DNA from: Halomonas dongshanensis
Lineage (GTDB): Bacteria > Pseudomonadota > Gammaproteobacteria > Pseudomonadales > Halomonadaceae
NCBI RefSeq assembly: GCF_024790395.1
Contig: NZ_JAJISC010000002.1
Coordinates: 62,001 to 126,000, forward strand
Direction of reading: 5' to 3'
Length of the DNA: 64,000 nucleotides
Shown: in pieces, positions 48,381 to 56,298 of the stretch
How positions within the stretch are numbered: the first letter of the stretch is position 1
Layout of the letters: the number at the start of each line of letters is the position of its first letter
The notes under the pieces: model-generated
The model's database searches: none
What the model was told of the DNA's origin: nothing
The model's input: only the letters and a program-made list of their open reading frames with translations
Program-made: the position numbers and the translations under genes

Positions 48381-49385
48381 CTATGATTTCTTCTGCATGG
48401 ATAATAACTGATCTAAATATAGCAGACCAGACTGAGTATCAAACTTAGAAACTACAGATGCAGCATTTAAAGATGCAAGTAATAATGATTGACGAACACT
48501 ATATCCTTGCACAATGCCGTAAGCTAGTGTTGATCCAAAAGCATCACCTGCTCCAAGCCCATTTTTATATATTGTCTCTATTGCCTTAAAATTGACAACT
48601 TCTTTAGGAGAGTAAAGAACTGAACCGTCACTGGCTTTTGTCACACATAAATATTTGACACCTAAATTTAAGATTGGGCTGACTATTGCCGATTTTTCGT
48701 CTAATACACCTAGCTTGCAGTTGCGTATGTAATAGCTAGTTCGCTGTAAATTCTCACTTAAAATAATTGATTCTTTTTTATTTACGATCATCATATCCGT
48801 CATTGATAAGCAGTTATATAAAGCATCTAAATTATTTTCTTTTAGCTGTGTGCTACCTGGATTAATTGCGATGAATAAATCAGGATTAGCTTTTTTAACA
48901 TTTTTAATAAATATAGATAAATCATTGATTGCCGCACCTGACAACGAAGATATATATAGTAAATTGACATTGTTTAAGTTTGATGGATCAATAAGATTAA
49001 TGTTTATTTCATTGTTTGCAGCTCTGTGAGCCATGATTAACGGATCGCCATTACTTTGAGCTATAAATGCATTTCCCGTTGCATTTACATTATCTATTTG
49101 TAAGTTATTAAGATTGATTTTTTCTTTTTTAAGAATTTTTTGAACTTCACTCCCCTGTAAATCTTTTCCAATTCTCGAGCATAAGGAAACGTCTACACCT
49201 AGACGAGAAAAAGACGTTGATACGTTACCTCCGCCACCACCTATGCTAACTATCGAATTTTCAAAATCAATTTTATTGCCATATTCGATTGCTTCTGTAA
49301 ATTCTGCGGATGCATTATTATTAAAAAATATGTGGTCGATTGTAACACCACCTATTACAAATGCTTGTAGATATTTATGTGACAT
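48381..49385 (-). CDS. PfkB-family carbohydrate kinase
   Basis: 334-residue ribokinase-type kinase. The first signature GGGGGNVSTSFSRLG and the second signature with the catalytic base, NGLGAGDAFGSTLAYG, are present. The family phosphorylates sugars, nucleosides or polyols; the substrate here is unknown. Its start overlaps the EamA stop by 11 bases. The low GC content matches the rest of the operon and not the chromosome. Confidence 0.88.
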   Translation of the reverse strand: MSHKYLQAFVIGGVTIDHIFFNNNASAEFTEAIEYGNKIDFENSIVSIGGGGGNVSTSFSRLGVDVSLCSRIGKDLQGSEVQKILKKEKINLNNLQIDNVNATGNAFIAQSNGDPLIMAHRAANNEININLIDPSNLNNVNLLYISSLSGAAINDLSIFIKNVKKANPDLFIAINPGSTQLKENNLDALYNCLSMTDMMIVNKKESIILSENLQRTSYYIRNCKLGVLDEKSAIVSPILNLGVKYLCVTKASDGSVLYSPKEVVNFKAIETIYKNGLGAGDAFGSTLAYGIVQGYSVRQSLLLASLNAASVVSKFDTQSGLLYLDQLLSMQKKS

Positions 49386-50295
49386 TAAAAACCCCTAATG
49401 TAGGCAATGAAACTATTATTATTCCAAAAACAACGCCCGTTATACATAGGAATTTTCTTCCCCTGTTTTTTTCTTTGAATATTAAGGCGCCAACGAAATA
49501 AACAACAACTAAGTTTGTACGCCTCAATATAGAAATAACGGCTATCATTGCTCCCTCAATATTTACAGATGAAAGATATACAAACTCAGCAACAACCATA
49601 GTTATGCCTACTAAAATAACAGCAATGTTGAAATTTTTAATACCATTATTCTTAATGCTAGACATGCAAAATGGTATAAGAAAAATAACTAAAAAAGCAC
49701 GTTGAATAGCTGAGATAGCTTGTACGCCGATTAAATCCAAACCAACATTGCTAAGTAAAAATTTATCATATATTTGAGCAGTAGATGATAAGAGCGTAGC
49801 AAGCAACATGAATAGCGCCCATTTGTCGCGACTCAGCTTAAAGCCTTCGTTTTTACCAATTGTTGCGAACTTGTAATAAGCAAAAGAGGCAACTGAAAAC
49901 CCTAGCCAATGGATCAATGTAAGGTTTTCTCCTAGAAACAATATAGCTGCAAATGCTGTCCATAATGGCCCAGTTGCTCTGACACCTGCTGATATTGAAA
50001 GGGGAAGATTCTTAACAGAAAAATACGCAAAAATCCAAGATGATAACATCATTATTGATTTCGGAAGTATTAAAAATTGTTCTTTTAAATAAAATCCACC
50101 TGTTTCAAGAAGAATCCCTGTGCTAGCGTAAAGAATATTTGGAGAAATAAAAAAAGGTAACCATAGAGCACTTCCAAATAATGTGGAAAGAAAAACTAGT
50201 GATATGACATCAACCTTAGAGGTGGCCATTTTAGTCAAAACATCATAAATTCCTAGCACTATTCCGGCTAGTAAACCAAGAGCGATCCAAGACAC
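49375..50295 (-). CDS. EamA/DMT-superfamily transporter
   Basis: 306-residue inner-membrane protein with about ten hydrophobic helices in two EamA-type halves (WIALGLLAGIVLGIYDVLTKMA and the repeat near SVNIEGAMIAVISILRRTNLVVV). DMT carriers of this type move metabolites such as sugars, amino acids or nucleotide derivatives. In this operon it probably exports a product or imports a precursor (inference). The gene lies 14 bases after the SDR gene. Confidence 0.82.
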   Translation of the reverse strand: MSWIALGLLAGIVLGIYDVLTKMATSKVDVISLVFLSTLFGSALWLPFFISPNILYASTGILLETGGFYLKEQFLILPKSIMMLSSWIFAYFSVKNLPLSISAGVRATGPLWTAFAAILFLGENLTLIHWLGFSVASFAYYKFATIGKNEGFKLSRDKWALFMLLATLLSSTAQIYDKFLLSNVGLDLIGVQAISAIQRAFLVIFLIPFCMSSIKNNGIKNFNIAVILVGITMVVAEFVYLSSVNIEGAMIAVISILRRTNLVVVYFVGALIFKEKNRGRKFLCITGVVFGIIIVSLPTLGVFNVT

Positions 50296-50309
50296 AGAAA
50301 TTGCCTCTA

Positions 50310-51062
50310 TTATTTTGCGGAAAATCCACCGCTAATATTAATGACTTCACCGTTTACGAATGACGCTGCATCAGAGCAAAGCCACATTACTACATCAGAG
50401 ACTTCGCGCGTACTACCGACTCGACCAGAAGGTATCAACTGCGGCCATGTATCTTCGTTTCCAATTTTCTTAATAGAATTTCGATACATAGCTGTATCTA
50501 TTGGGCCGGGTGACACAGCGTTAATCCGAATCCCTTTATCTGCAGCTTCTATAGCCGCCGCTTTCGTTAAAGCCAAACCTGCATGCTTACTAGCTGCGTA
50601 GGCGGCTACACCAGGAAAAATAATTTTCTGCGCATGCACTGAAAGGTTATTAACAATCGATCCTTTTATATTTTTTTTAATCATTAACCTCAGTTGATGT
50701 TTCAAACACAACCATAACCCTTTAGTGTTGGTGTCAAAAATATCTAAAAACTCTTCTTCATTCTGCTCCCATATTAAACTACCACCGCCAATTCCCGCGT
50801 TGTTAAAAGCATAATCTAAACTACCATAATTTTTTTCAATTTTATTAATTAATTCTTTTACTTGCTCTTCACTGCGAATATCTGTTTTAAAAAAGCTGCA
50901 TTTGAAACCTAGCTGTAATAATTTTTCCGCCTCGAGCAATCCGTCCTCTTCATTTCTACCAGATATTATTACAGTTGCTCCAGCTTTAGCGAAGTTTGAA
51001 GATACCTCAAGGCCGATTCCTGTATATCCCCCGGTTACCAGAACTGTCTTGTTAATCGGCAT
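50310..51062 (-). CDS. Short-chain dehydrogenase/reductase of the cyclitol operon
   Basis: 250-residue classical SDR: TGGYTGIGLEVS for cofactor binding, NNAG, catalytic serine region NNLSVHAQ, YAASK and a terminal GEVINISGGFSAK. It probably oxidises or reduces a hydroxyl or ketone on the cyclase product, in the way that dehydrogenases act in acarbose synthesis (inference). ATG 51062 shares one base with the stop of the cyclase gene. Confidence 0.88.
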   Translation of the reverse strand: MPINKTVLVTGGYTGIGLEVSSNFAKAGATVIISGRNEEDGLLEAEKLLQLGFKCSFFKTDIRSEEQVKELINKIEKNYGSLDYAFNNAGIGGGSLIWEQNEEEFLDIFDTNTKGLWLCLKHQLRLMIKKNIKGSIVNNLSVHAQKIIFPGVAAYAASKHAGLALTKAAAIEAADKGIRINAVSPGPIDTAMYRNSIKKIGNEDTWPQLIPSGRVGSTREVSDVVMWLCSDAASFVNGEVINISGGFSAK

Positions 51063-52249
51063 TAGTATATTTCCATATGGTGAGAAGAAAGTTTTTCAAG
51101 AATTTGAGTGGCTTTTTTTATTTGTTTTTTATCTACATTGTTTACAAATTTTGAGTTGCCAATAGTAACTGGGAGTGGTAAGTTCTGACTGCCGTTTCGA
51201 TGTAATACAGTGTCACTAAGTGCTTCGTAAATTAGTTCTTCATCTCTAAATAGCGGGTGTGTCCAGGGCAGTGAGAGGTCACTTGCCACTTTTATAACAC
51301 GTAATAAATCTTCATCGCTTAGGCATCCTCGTACATTTGATATTGCACAAGACAAGACAACATCAAGGGCTACTGCTTCGCCATGTAAAAAAATAGGTAA
51401 AGATTTCATTTCGATTAAAGGGCTAAAGCTATGACCAAAATCTACTAGTCTTTGCAGTTCTAATTCCCACATATTATATATCAGTTCATCTAACATCCCT
51501 TTAATTGAGAGGTTGATGACATTGCTTACTATTTCTTCGTTTTTTTGAAACTTATTATCCAGTAATTTTTTTCCATGTTTATCAAGCAAGTCAAACAACT
51601 CAGCATCCTTGACAACTGCCAGCTTAAATATTTCACCTGCTCCATTTGATATTTCTCTTTTGTCAACAGTTTTAAGAAATGAAGTGTCAATTATTGCGCT
51701 ATGAGGAGCATAGTAGGCGCCAAGGCGGTTTCTCCTTTCAAGATAGTTTATTCCTGTCTTAATGCCTAAAGTAGCATCAATCATTGCCATAAGAGTTGTC
51801 GGGACTCTAATGTATGGGATTCCTCTTCGATACATACTTGATGCAAACCCCACAACATCAAGTAAAACTCCACCGCCTATTGCAATAACAGGTTCACTTC
51901 GACGTAGCACCCCAAAACTTTCCATGCGATTTAATATATCTAATGTTGCATCAAGTGATTTATTTTTTTCTCCACATTCCATTATAACGAAGTCAATTAA
52001 GATGTCATGCGATGCAAAGTACTGTAGAATTTCGTCTTTATATATATCCCATACGCTTTTATCAATCACTATTAATGCCCTCTTTGAAGGACATAGATTT
52101 GCAAGTTTATCATTACCCGGTTTAAATACCTCCTTCTCAATAGTTAAGCTATAGCTTATTGATAAAGTGCTGTTGATCGTGTAGCAGTTATCACTGCAAA
52201 TGAGTGACCCGTAATTTGAAAGAGATTGACTTTCTTTTTTTATAAGCAT
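51062..52249 (-). CDS. Sugar-phosphate cyclase, 2-epi-5-epi-valiolone synthase-like
   Basis: 395-residue member of the 3-dehydroquinate synthase superfamily, sedoheptulose-7-phosphate cyclase branch. Visible: the NAD-binding GGGVLLDVVG (125-134), MYRRGIPYIRVPTTL (139-153), KTG (164-166), metal ligands E206 in GAGEIFK, H273 in DFGHSF and H289 in LHGEAVALD. As I recall the published comparison, 2-epi-5-epi-valiolone synthases carry Leu, Asp and His at three specificity positions where desmethyl-4-deoxygadusol synthases have Glu, Ala and Thr; the likely counterparts here are L256, D270 and H350, favouring valiolone. It is not a normal AroB: the MYRRGIPYIRVP and HRNGSQNLPLP stretches are of the C7-cyclase type. 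First gene of the operon. Confidence 0.88.
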   Translation of the reverse strand: MLIKKESQSLSNYGSLICSDNCYTINSTLSISYSLTIEKEVFKPGNDKLANLCPSKRALIVIDKSVWDIYKDEILQYFASHDILIDFVIMECGEKNKSLDATLDILNRMESFGVLRRSEPVIAIGGGVLLDVVGFASSMYRRGIPYIRVPTTLMAMIDATLGIKTGINYLERRNRLGAYYAPHSAIIDTSFLKTVDKREISNGAGEIFKLAVVKDAELFDLLDKHGKKLLDNKFQKNEEIVSNVINLSIKGMLDELIYNMWELELQRLVDFGHSFSPLIEMKSLPIFLHGEAVALDVVLSCAISNVRGCLSDEDLLRVIKVASDLSLPWTHPLFRDEELIYEALSDTVLHRNGSQNLPLPVTIGNSKFVNNVDKKQIKKATQILEKLSSHHMEIY

Positions 52250-52288
52250 TTGTAGTATACCTTTATTGTTAATTATTAAATTAAAGTG

Positions 52289-52317
52289 ATATTAATTTTA
52301 CAGTTATGCTATGTCAA
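52289..52317 (-). promoter_or_regulatory. Near-consensus sigma-70 promoter of the cyclitol operon
   Basis: On the minus strand, TTGACA (52317-52312) and TAATAT (52294-52289) are separated by 17 bases. Initiation near 52282 gives a leader of about 33 bases that contains AAAGG before the cyclase ATG. Confidence 0.8.
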
Positions 52318-52501
52318 TTTTTTCCGACCTGGTTTGATTATACTTTCGTTGTAAGATATAAGATATTAGGCAAGGTTAATATTTCTTTATTTTGCATTAA
52401 GGAAGCTCTGAAAAGCCCCTGTCACCAGTGACTTTTCCCCGAAATTAACACCATGGACTCGATGAGATTTCCAGCCAACCTTGGTTAACGGAGACCTCAT
52501 T

Positions 52502-52549
52502 ATGAAAAAGACGCGCTATACCGAAGAGCAGATCATAGGCGTGAAGTGA
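52502..52549 (+). pseudogene. IS3/IS407-type OrfA fragment
   Basis: Encodes MKKTRYTEEQIIGVK then a stop, the conserved N-terminus of IS407-type OrfA. The sequence from about 52400 is the likely left end of that element; the rest was lost at a junction with the next IS fragment. Confidence 0.8.
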
Positions 52550-52597
52550 CTCCCTCCCGAGCTGCACAGACTATAGTGCAGCCATTAGGAGGATAAA

Positions 52598-52714
52598 ATG
52601 AGCAATGAACCTACCGTCAAACGTTGGACGGCGAAGCGCAAAGCCGCAGTCGTCATGGACATCTTCAAAGGCAAGGCCACCGTCGCTGAAGTGGCTCGTC
52701 AGCACGATCTCTGA
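52598..52714 (+). pseudogene. OrfA-like fragment of a third IS
   Basis: MSNEPTVKRWTAKRKAAVV... (38 codons) resembles the start of another IS3-group OrfA, with TAGGAGGA upstream. It is interrupted by the IS end at 52712, which supplies the stop codon. Confidence 0.75.
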
Positions 52715-52764
52715 TCTTGCCCAGTAACAGTGGACACTTCAAGAATGTAATACGCTACGATGAG

Positions 52765-53073
52765 GTGAACCATGGCAAGATCGACGACATCAATGAAGAA
52801 AAATCTTATACCCGTTACTCAGATGCCTACCGTCAAGAAGCGTTAGCGCTGACTGATCGCATTGGTGTGGCAGCAGCGGCTCGTGAACTGGGCATACATG
52901 CGGGCCAGCTTTATCAGTGGCGCTCTAAAGCGCAGCTTCAGCAAGATACCTCTGAACGAGAGCAGTCGTTGGTAGAAGAAAACGCCCGCTTGAAGCGCCA
53001 ATTAGCCGAAGCAAATGAAGAGTTGGCCATTACAAAAAAGGCCGCGGTGTACTTTGCGAAGAGCCTGAAGTGA
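52765..53073 (+). CDS. IS3-family OrfA
   Basis: About 102 residues: a helix-turn-helix (DAYRQEALALTDRIGVAAAARELGIHAGQLYQWRSK) followed by a leucine-zipper-like helix (SLVEENARLKRQLAEANEELAI). The start is uncertain; GTG 52765 is the nearest in-frame candidate, and an ATG at 52770 is in another frame. It overlaps the orfB start by 4 bases, consistent with frameshift-type expression. Confidence 0.75.
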   Translation: MNHGKIDDINEEKSYTRYSDAYRQEALALTDRIGVAAAARELGIHAGQLYQWRSKAQLQQDTSEREQSLVEENARLKRQLAEANEELAITKKAAVYFAKSLK

Positions 53074-53932
53074 AGTACGCCTTTATCCATCGTCATCGGC
53101 AGGTTTTCAGTGTTCAGCGCATGTGCCATGTTGTTGGAGTCGCTCGGAGTGGCTACTACGCTTGGCGACAGCGCGAAGGAGCTTCGTCCCCAAAACGCAG
53201 CCAGCAAGCCATTACCGATCAGTGCGTGGCGAAAGCTTATCACCAACGTAAGGGGCGCTCAGGCGCCCCGAGATTAGCACTAGACCTTCGAGATGATGGG
53301 CTGCCGATCAACCGTAAGACGGTGGCTGCCAGCATGCAGCGTCAGGGCTTGTGCGCTAAAGCAGCCCGGCCACCACCGACTCTCGACATTCGCTGCCAGT
53401 AGCGCCAAATCTGCTAGCGCAAAACTTCACGGCCACAGCCACAGCCCCCAATCAAAAGTGGGTGGGGGACATCACCTATTTAGCGACGGGTGAAGGCTGG
53501 CTTTATCTAGCAGTGCTCATTGACCTGTATTCCCGAAAAGTGATCGGTTGGGCGATGAGTGGGCGTATGACAGCCGATCTTGTCTGTGATGCGCTACAAA
53601 TGGCGCTATGGAAATGCAAAATGCCCAAAGGCGTGATAGTCCATTCGGATAGGGGCCGTCAGTACTGTTCCGCGCTTTACCAATCGCTGCTTACCCGGCA
53701 TGAGCTTAAGTGCAGTATGAGCGCCAAAGGCAACTGCTATGATAATGCTTGTACCGAAAGCTTCTTCTACCGTCTCAAAGTTGAAGCGATCCACGGAGAG
53801 CAACTTAAAACGCGGGATACGATGAGACGCTAAGCGTTTGAATACATCGAACGGGACTACAACAAGCAACGGCGGCACAGTGCCATCGGGATGATCAGCC
53901 CAGAGGTCTTTGAAGCCCAAATGATTGCTTAA
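53070..53932 (+). pseudogene. IS3-family OrfB (transposase), frameshifted and with an internal stop
   Basis: The N-terminal part runs to a premature stop at 53402. The integrase core ([52 protein letters not shown]) continues in another frame from about 53372, probably after a small deletion. A second in-frame stop (TAA at 53831) precedes the end, FEYIERDYNKQRRHSAIGMISPEVF. The element cannot make active transposase. Confidence 0.88.
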
Positions 53933-54008
53933 ACCAGTGTCCACTATTGCTGGGCAAGATCAACCTGCTCTTCATCCAGGCCCCACCAAACCGTGCGTTT
54001 CCGCTCGA

Positions 54009-54311
54009 TCAGCGACCCGCGCAGTTATCACGATAGAGCGCATTATCGCTCCCCAGCGCTAGGCGCTTGGTGGCACTGTTGTAGTAGAAGTGGCCAGCCT
54101 CTGCATCTGAAAATGCGTAGTCGCCGCATACCCCGTAGCCCTTGTTGACTTGCCTCAGGTGGAAAATCTCGGCGGATGTTTGGCTGCCGACGCGCTCTGA
54201 GATCGCCGTCGCAATATGGGCATCGCGCTGGGCCTCGGAGTAGGCTTGGTTGCCGAATATCAGGCCCGCCACGACGACAATGGCGACAACGGGAATCCAT
54301 AGGTTGTGCAT
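54009..54311 (-). CDS. Small membrane-anchored protein of unknown function
   Basis: 100 residues starting MHNLWIPVVAIVVVAGLIFGNQAYS, one N-terminal hydrophobic helix that acts as signal anchor or signal peptide. It is followed by a soluble part with two cysteines (VCGDYAF, DNCAGR) that could form a disulphide outside the membrane. The composition is normal for the chromosome. An in-frame start further upstream exists, but MHNLW gives the best signal anchor. Confidence 0.65.
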   Translation of the reverse strand: MHNLWIPVVAIVVVAGLIFGNQAYSEAQRDAHIATAISERVGSQTSAEIFHLRQVNKGYGVCGDYAFSDAEAGHFYYNSATKRLALGSDNALYRDNCAGR

Positions 54312-54536
54312 AGCGTGTCCAGTTCGAGCAGTAGGGTGCGCAGTGAGGTCGGCAGGAAAATTCTTTAGCGGGATAATAACGTGTCGTGCAACGAAATTCA
54401 TGTCAAAGGGTAGCAGGCGTGGGGCGCTAGCTGTGCTTGAGCCGAGTATGAGTCCTAATCGGCTCATTATTTGATTCGAATACGCGGGGTAATCGGCTCA
54501 AGCATCTCTACGACATTACGGCTTGTTATTTCTCAA

Positions 54537-55805
54537 TCAGTGCGTCGTTATCCGTTGCCAACGTCGCGGCATTTTTCGGCAGTTGGTCGAAAGGCGCTGT
54601 TGTAACCGCTCAAGACATGTCTGTTCGGTCCCTTCGTTAGCCAAGGGGCTTAACGTAGTGATGACCCGGTCGATAGCATCCGGCATACGTTCCACCAGCT
54701 CTAGCCCCTGCTTCATGAAATAACGGGGTTGAAAGCGCAGCGTACGGGCAAGTGCTTCCAAATGCGACCGTTCGATGTGGCCTGGTCGATCCTCATGGTG
54801 GATGCGCAAAGCAAAGCGGTTTGAAAGGCCGCTATAAAGTGTCGTACTCATCAAGTCGTAGAAGGGTGCTAAGCGTGGACCATCGGGAGTATAAAGAATG
54901 GCAAGATTCTTAGCGTGGCTGTCGTTGTTGCCAATCAATAGATTGAAAAAAAGCCAACCGATCAGCCGCTGTAGGTCCTTGGCCGGTGCGCCTTGTTGTT
55001 GCAAAAGCTCACGGCAGCAGATTAGGCCAGGGCCGCCGTCGCTTTCATATTTGATCGATGACGGGGTCCTGGCGAGTTGGCAGAAATCCAGCTGGTGCAG
55101 GCGCTGCAAGTTGCCTTGCGCATCGGAAATACGGTCATATCTGCGCACCAGGCAGGCTCGGGTATCGGGTTGGTAGGTCGCTTCGGCCGCGTCGAGTTCG
55201 AGCTCATTGGCTAACTGCATGCAGAAGGTTTCATTCAGGGCGGTCGCCCAAACCCCCTTCAGCCCTTGAATATCCGGTTTGAGTATATGGCTGGATGGGG
55301 CCGAGCCTTCTGGTATGGCGGGGCTTCCATCTGGCTTTATCATAAGAAGTAGCTTGTTTTGAGCACCCGCGAGTGAAATACGCGCGTCGCTGCTATTCGA
55401 TATGAATAAAGAACCTGGTTTTCGCTGACGTAAATGTTCCGCCACGGTTGCCCATTGAGTAGGCCGGTAGTGGGGCAGCACAGGTGGTTCGCCGGGAGCA
55501 AGTAGAGTGAAGCCGCTGGCGGTATCTCCGCCGACGGCGTTCAGCAGTCCGAAAACGGTTGTGGTGTGATGACGAAGTTCGAGGTGGTTGCGAAGGCTGC
55601 CCTCCGGCAGTAGGTTCTCAAAATAAGCTAAAACGCTATCGCCTTCGTGAACCAGCTGTGAGAGGGGCAAAGAAGGTGAGAGGCTGACTGCATTAGGATG
55701 CTCTCGCCACGTTGAAACGTACTCGAAGCGTAGTGGGTTAGCATCGTGCAGCCATCCAACCAGCTTTTCAGCCTGATATACCGCCAGACAGGAGTTACTC
55801 GCCAT
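54537..55805 (-). CDS. hipA: HipA-family Ser/Thr kinase toxin
   Basis: 422-residue HipA-like kinase. In E. coli, HipA phosphorylates glutamyl-tRNA synthetase and triggers persistence. The N-terminal HipA_1 domain (about 1-110: GWLHDANPLRFEYVSTW, LPEGSLRNHLELR) is followed by the kinase core, with the ATP-binding SLAGAQNKLLLM, the catalytic loop LIGNNDSHAKNLAI and the metal-binding APFYDLMSTTL. All expected motifs are intact. It overlaps hipB by 11 bases if ATG 55805 is used (17 bases with the ATG at 55811). Confidence 0.92.
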   Translation of the reverse strand: MASNSCLAVYQAEKLVGWLHDANPLRFEYVSTWREHPNAVSLSPSLPLSQLVHEGDSVLAYFENLLPEGSLRNHLELRHHTTTVFGLLNAVGGDTASGFTLLAPGEPPVLPHYRPTQWATVAEHLRQRKPGSLFISNSSDARISLAGAQNKLLLMIKPDGSPAIPEGSAPSSHILKPDIQGLKGVWATALNETFCMQLANELELDAAEATYQPDTRACLVRRYDRISDAQGNLQRLHQLDFCQLARTPSSIKYESDGGPGLICCRELLQQQGAPAKDLQRLIGWLFFNLLIGNNDSHAKNLAILYTPDGPRLAPFYDLMSTTLYSGLSNRFALRIHHEDRPGHIERSHLEALARTLRFQPRYFMKQGLELVERMPDAIDRVITTLSPLANEGTEQTCLERLQQRLSTNCRKMPRRWQRITTH

Positions 55806-56052
55806 GGCCACTATTCCCCTTGCGCTTCACTACCACTTCAAGGCCCATTAAATCCAATACATCCAACACTTTTTGCAACTGAAGGGTAGGCTTGCCGCGT
55901 TCCAAATCGACGATAAAACGGTTGCCGGTACCCGCGAGTCCCGCCAGGTCCATCTGTAATAAACCTTGCTCGATGCGGTATTGGCGCACCAGTTGACCAA
56001 GCTCTTCACTTTGTCGAATAGTCGTGGGTGAAGCAGGAGTATGTGTTGCCAT
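55795..56052 (-). CDS. hipB: HipB-family antitoxin
   Basis: 85-residue Xre-type helix-turn-helix protein (LGQLVRQYRIEQGLLQMDLAGLAGTGNRFIVDLERGKPTLQLQKVLDVLDLMGLEV), the DNA-binding antitoxin of HipA. Three operator-like palindromes lie upstream. Usual arrangement: hipB precedes hipA and represses the operon. Confidence 0.92.
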   Translation of the reverse strand: MATHTPASPTTIRQSEELGQLVRQYRIEQGLLQMDLAGLAGTGNRFIVDLERGKPTLQLQKVLDVLDLMGLEVVVKRKGNSGHGE

Positions 56053-56070
56053 GTGGAACGCCTATCGATG

Positions 56071-56086
56071 ATTACCGTTAGGTAAT
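56071..56086. promoter_or_regulatory. HipB operator candidate 1
   Basis: ATTACCGTTAGGTAAT: ATTACC and GGTAAT as a perfect inverted repeat with a 4-base spacer, 18 bases upstream of the hipB start. Confidence 0.75.
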
Positions 56087-56120
56087 TTTAGATAGAGTTT
56101 TGCTAGGACACAATTGGTTA

Positions 56121-56136
56121 ATTACCGTTCGGTAAC
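56121..56136. promoter_or_regulatory. HipB operator candidate 2
   Basis: ATTACCGTTCGGTAAC: TTACC-N4-GGTAA inverted repeat, 50 bases from the first copy. Confidence 0.75.
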
Positions 56137-56169
56137 TTATGTGGTTCGACGCGCTAGAATTTTCAATAA

Positions 56170-56185
56170 ATTACCGTTCGGTAGT
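56170..56185. promoter_or_regulatory. HipB operator candidate 3
   Basis: ATTACCGTTCGGTAGT: one half-site base differs from copy 2. It is 49 bases from the second copy, and this is the copy nearest the divergent DUF808 gene. Confidence 0.65.
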
Positions 56186-56298
56186 TTATTTTAGGCATTC
56201 CACTGGGTGCTCGCTGTGCTTGATCCGAAGACGCGTCTCCAAACGTCGATTCTGCCTATGCTGTACGAGCGTTAACGCTTATTCACGGAGGAAGCCCC

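Larger units (their letters stand above)
52712..53962 (+). mobile_element. Degraded IS3-family element (1,251 bp)
   Basis: Terminal inverted repeats TGATCTTGCCCAGTAACAGT... (52712-52738) and the complement of 53936-53962 match in 25 of 27 bases. It contains orfA and a broken orfB. The flanking three bases (CTC and ACC) differ, so no target duplication remains. It sits inside the OrfA-like fragment of another IS. Confidence 0.88.

Noticed and set aside
51062..52249. Chromosomal 3-dehydroquinate synthase (aroB)
   Set aside because: Sequence blocks are those of the C7-cyclase branch, not AroB; the gene is in an AT-rich operon with sugar kinases and not near aroK.
53963..54008. Gene fragment right of the IS3-type element
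   Set aside because: A short minus-strand frame (ERKRTVWWGLDEEQV) looks peptide-like but is too short to assign.
41013..54311. Site-specific integrase and att repeats bounding the guaA island
   Set aside because: No integrase gene, and no copy of the guaA 3' end could be found by eye downstream.
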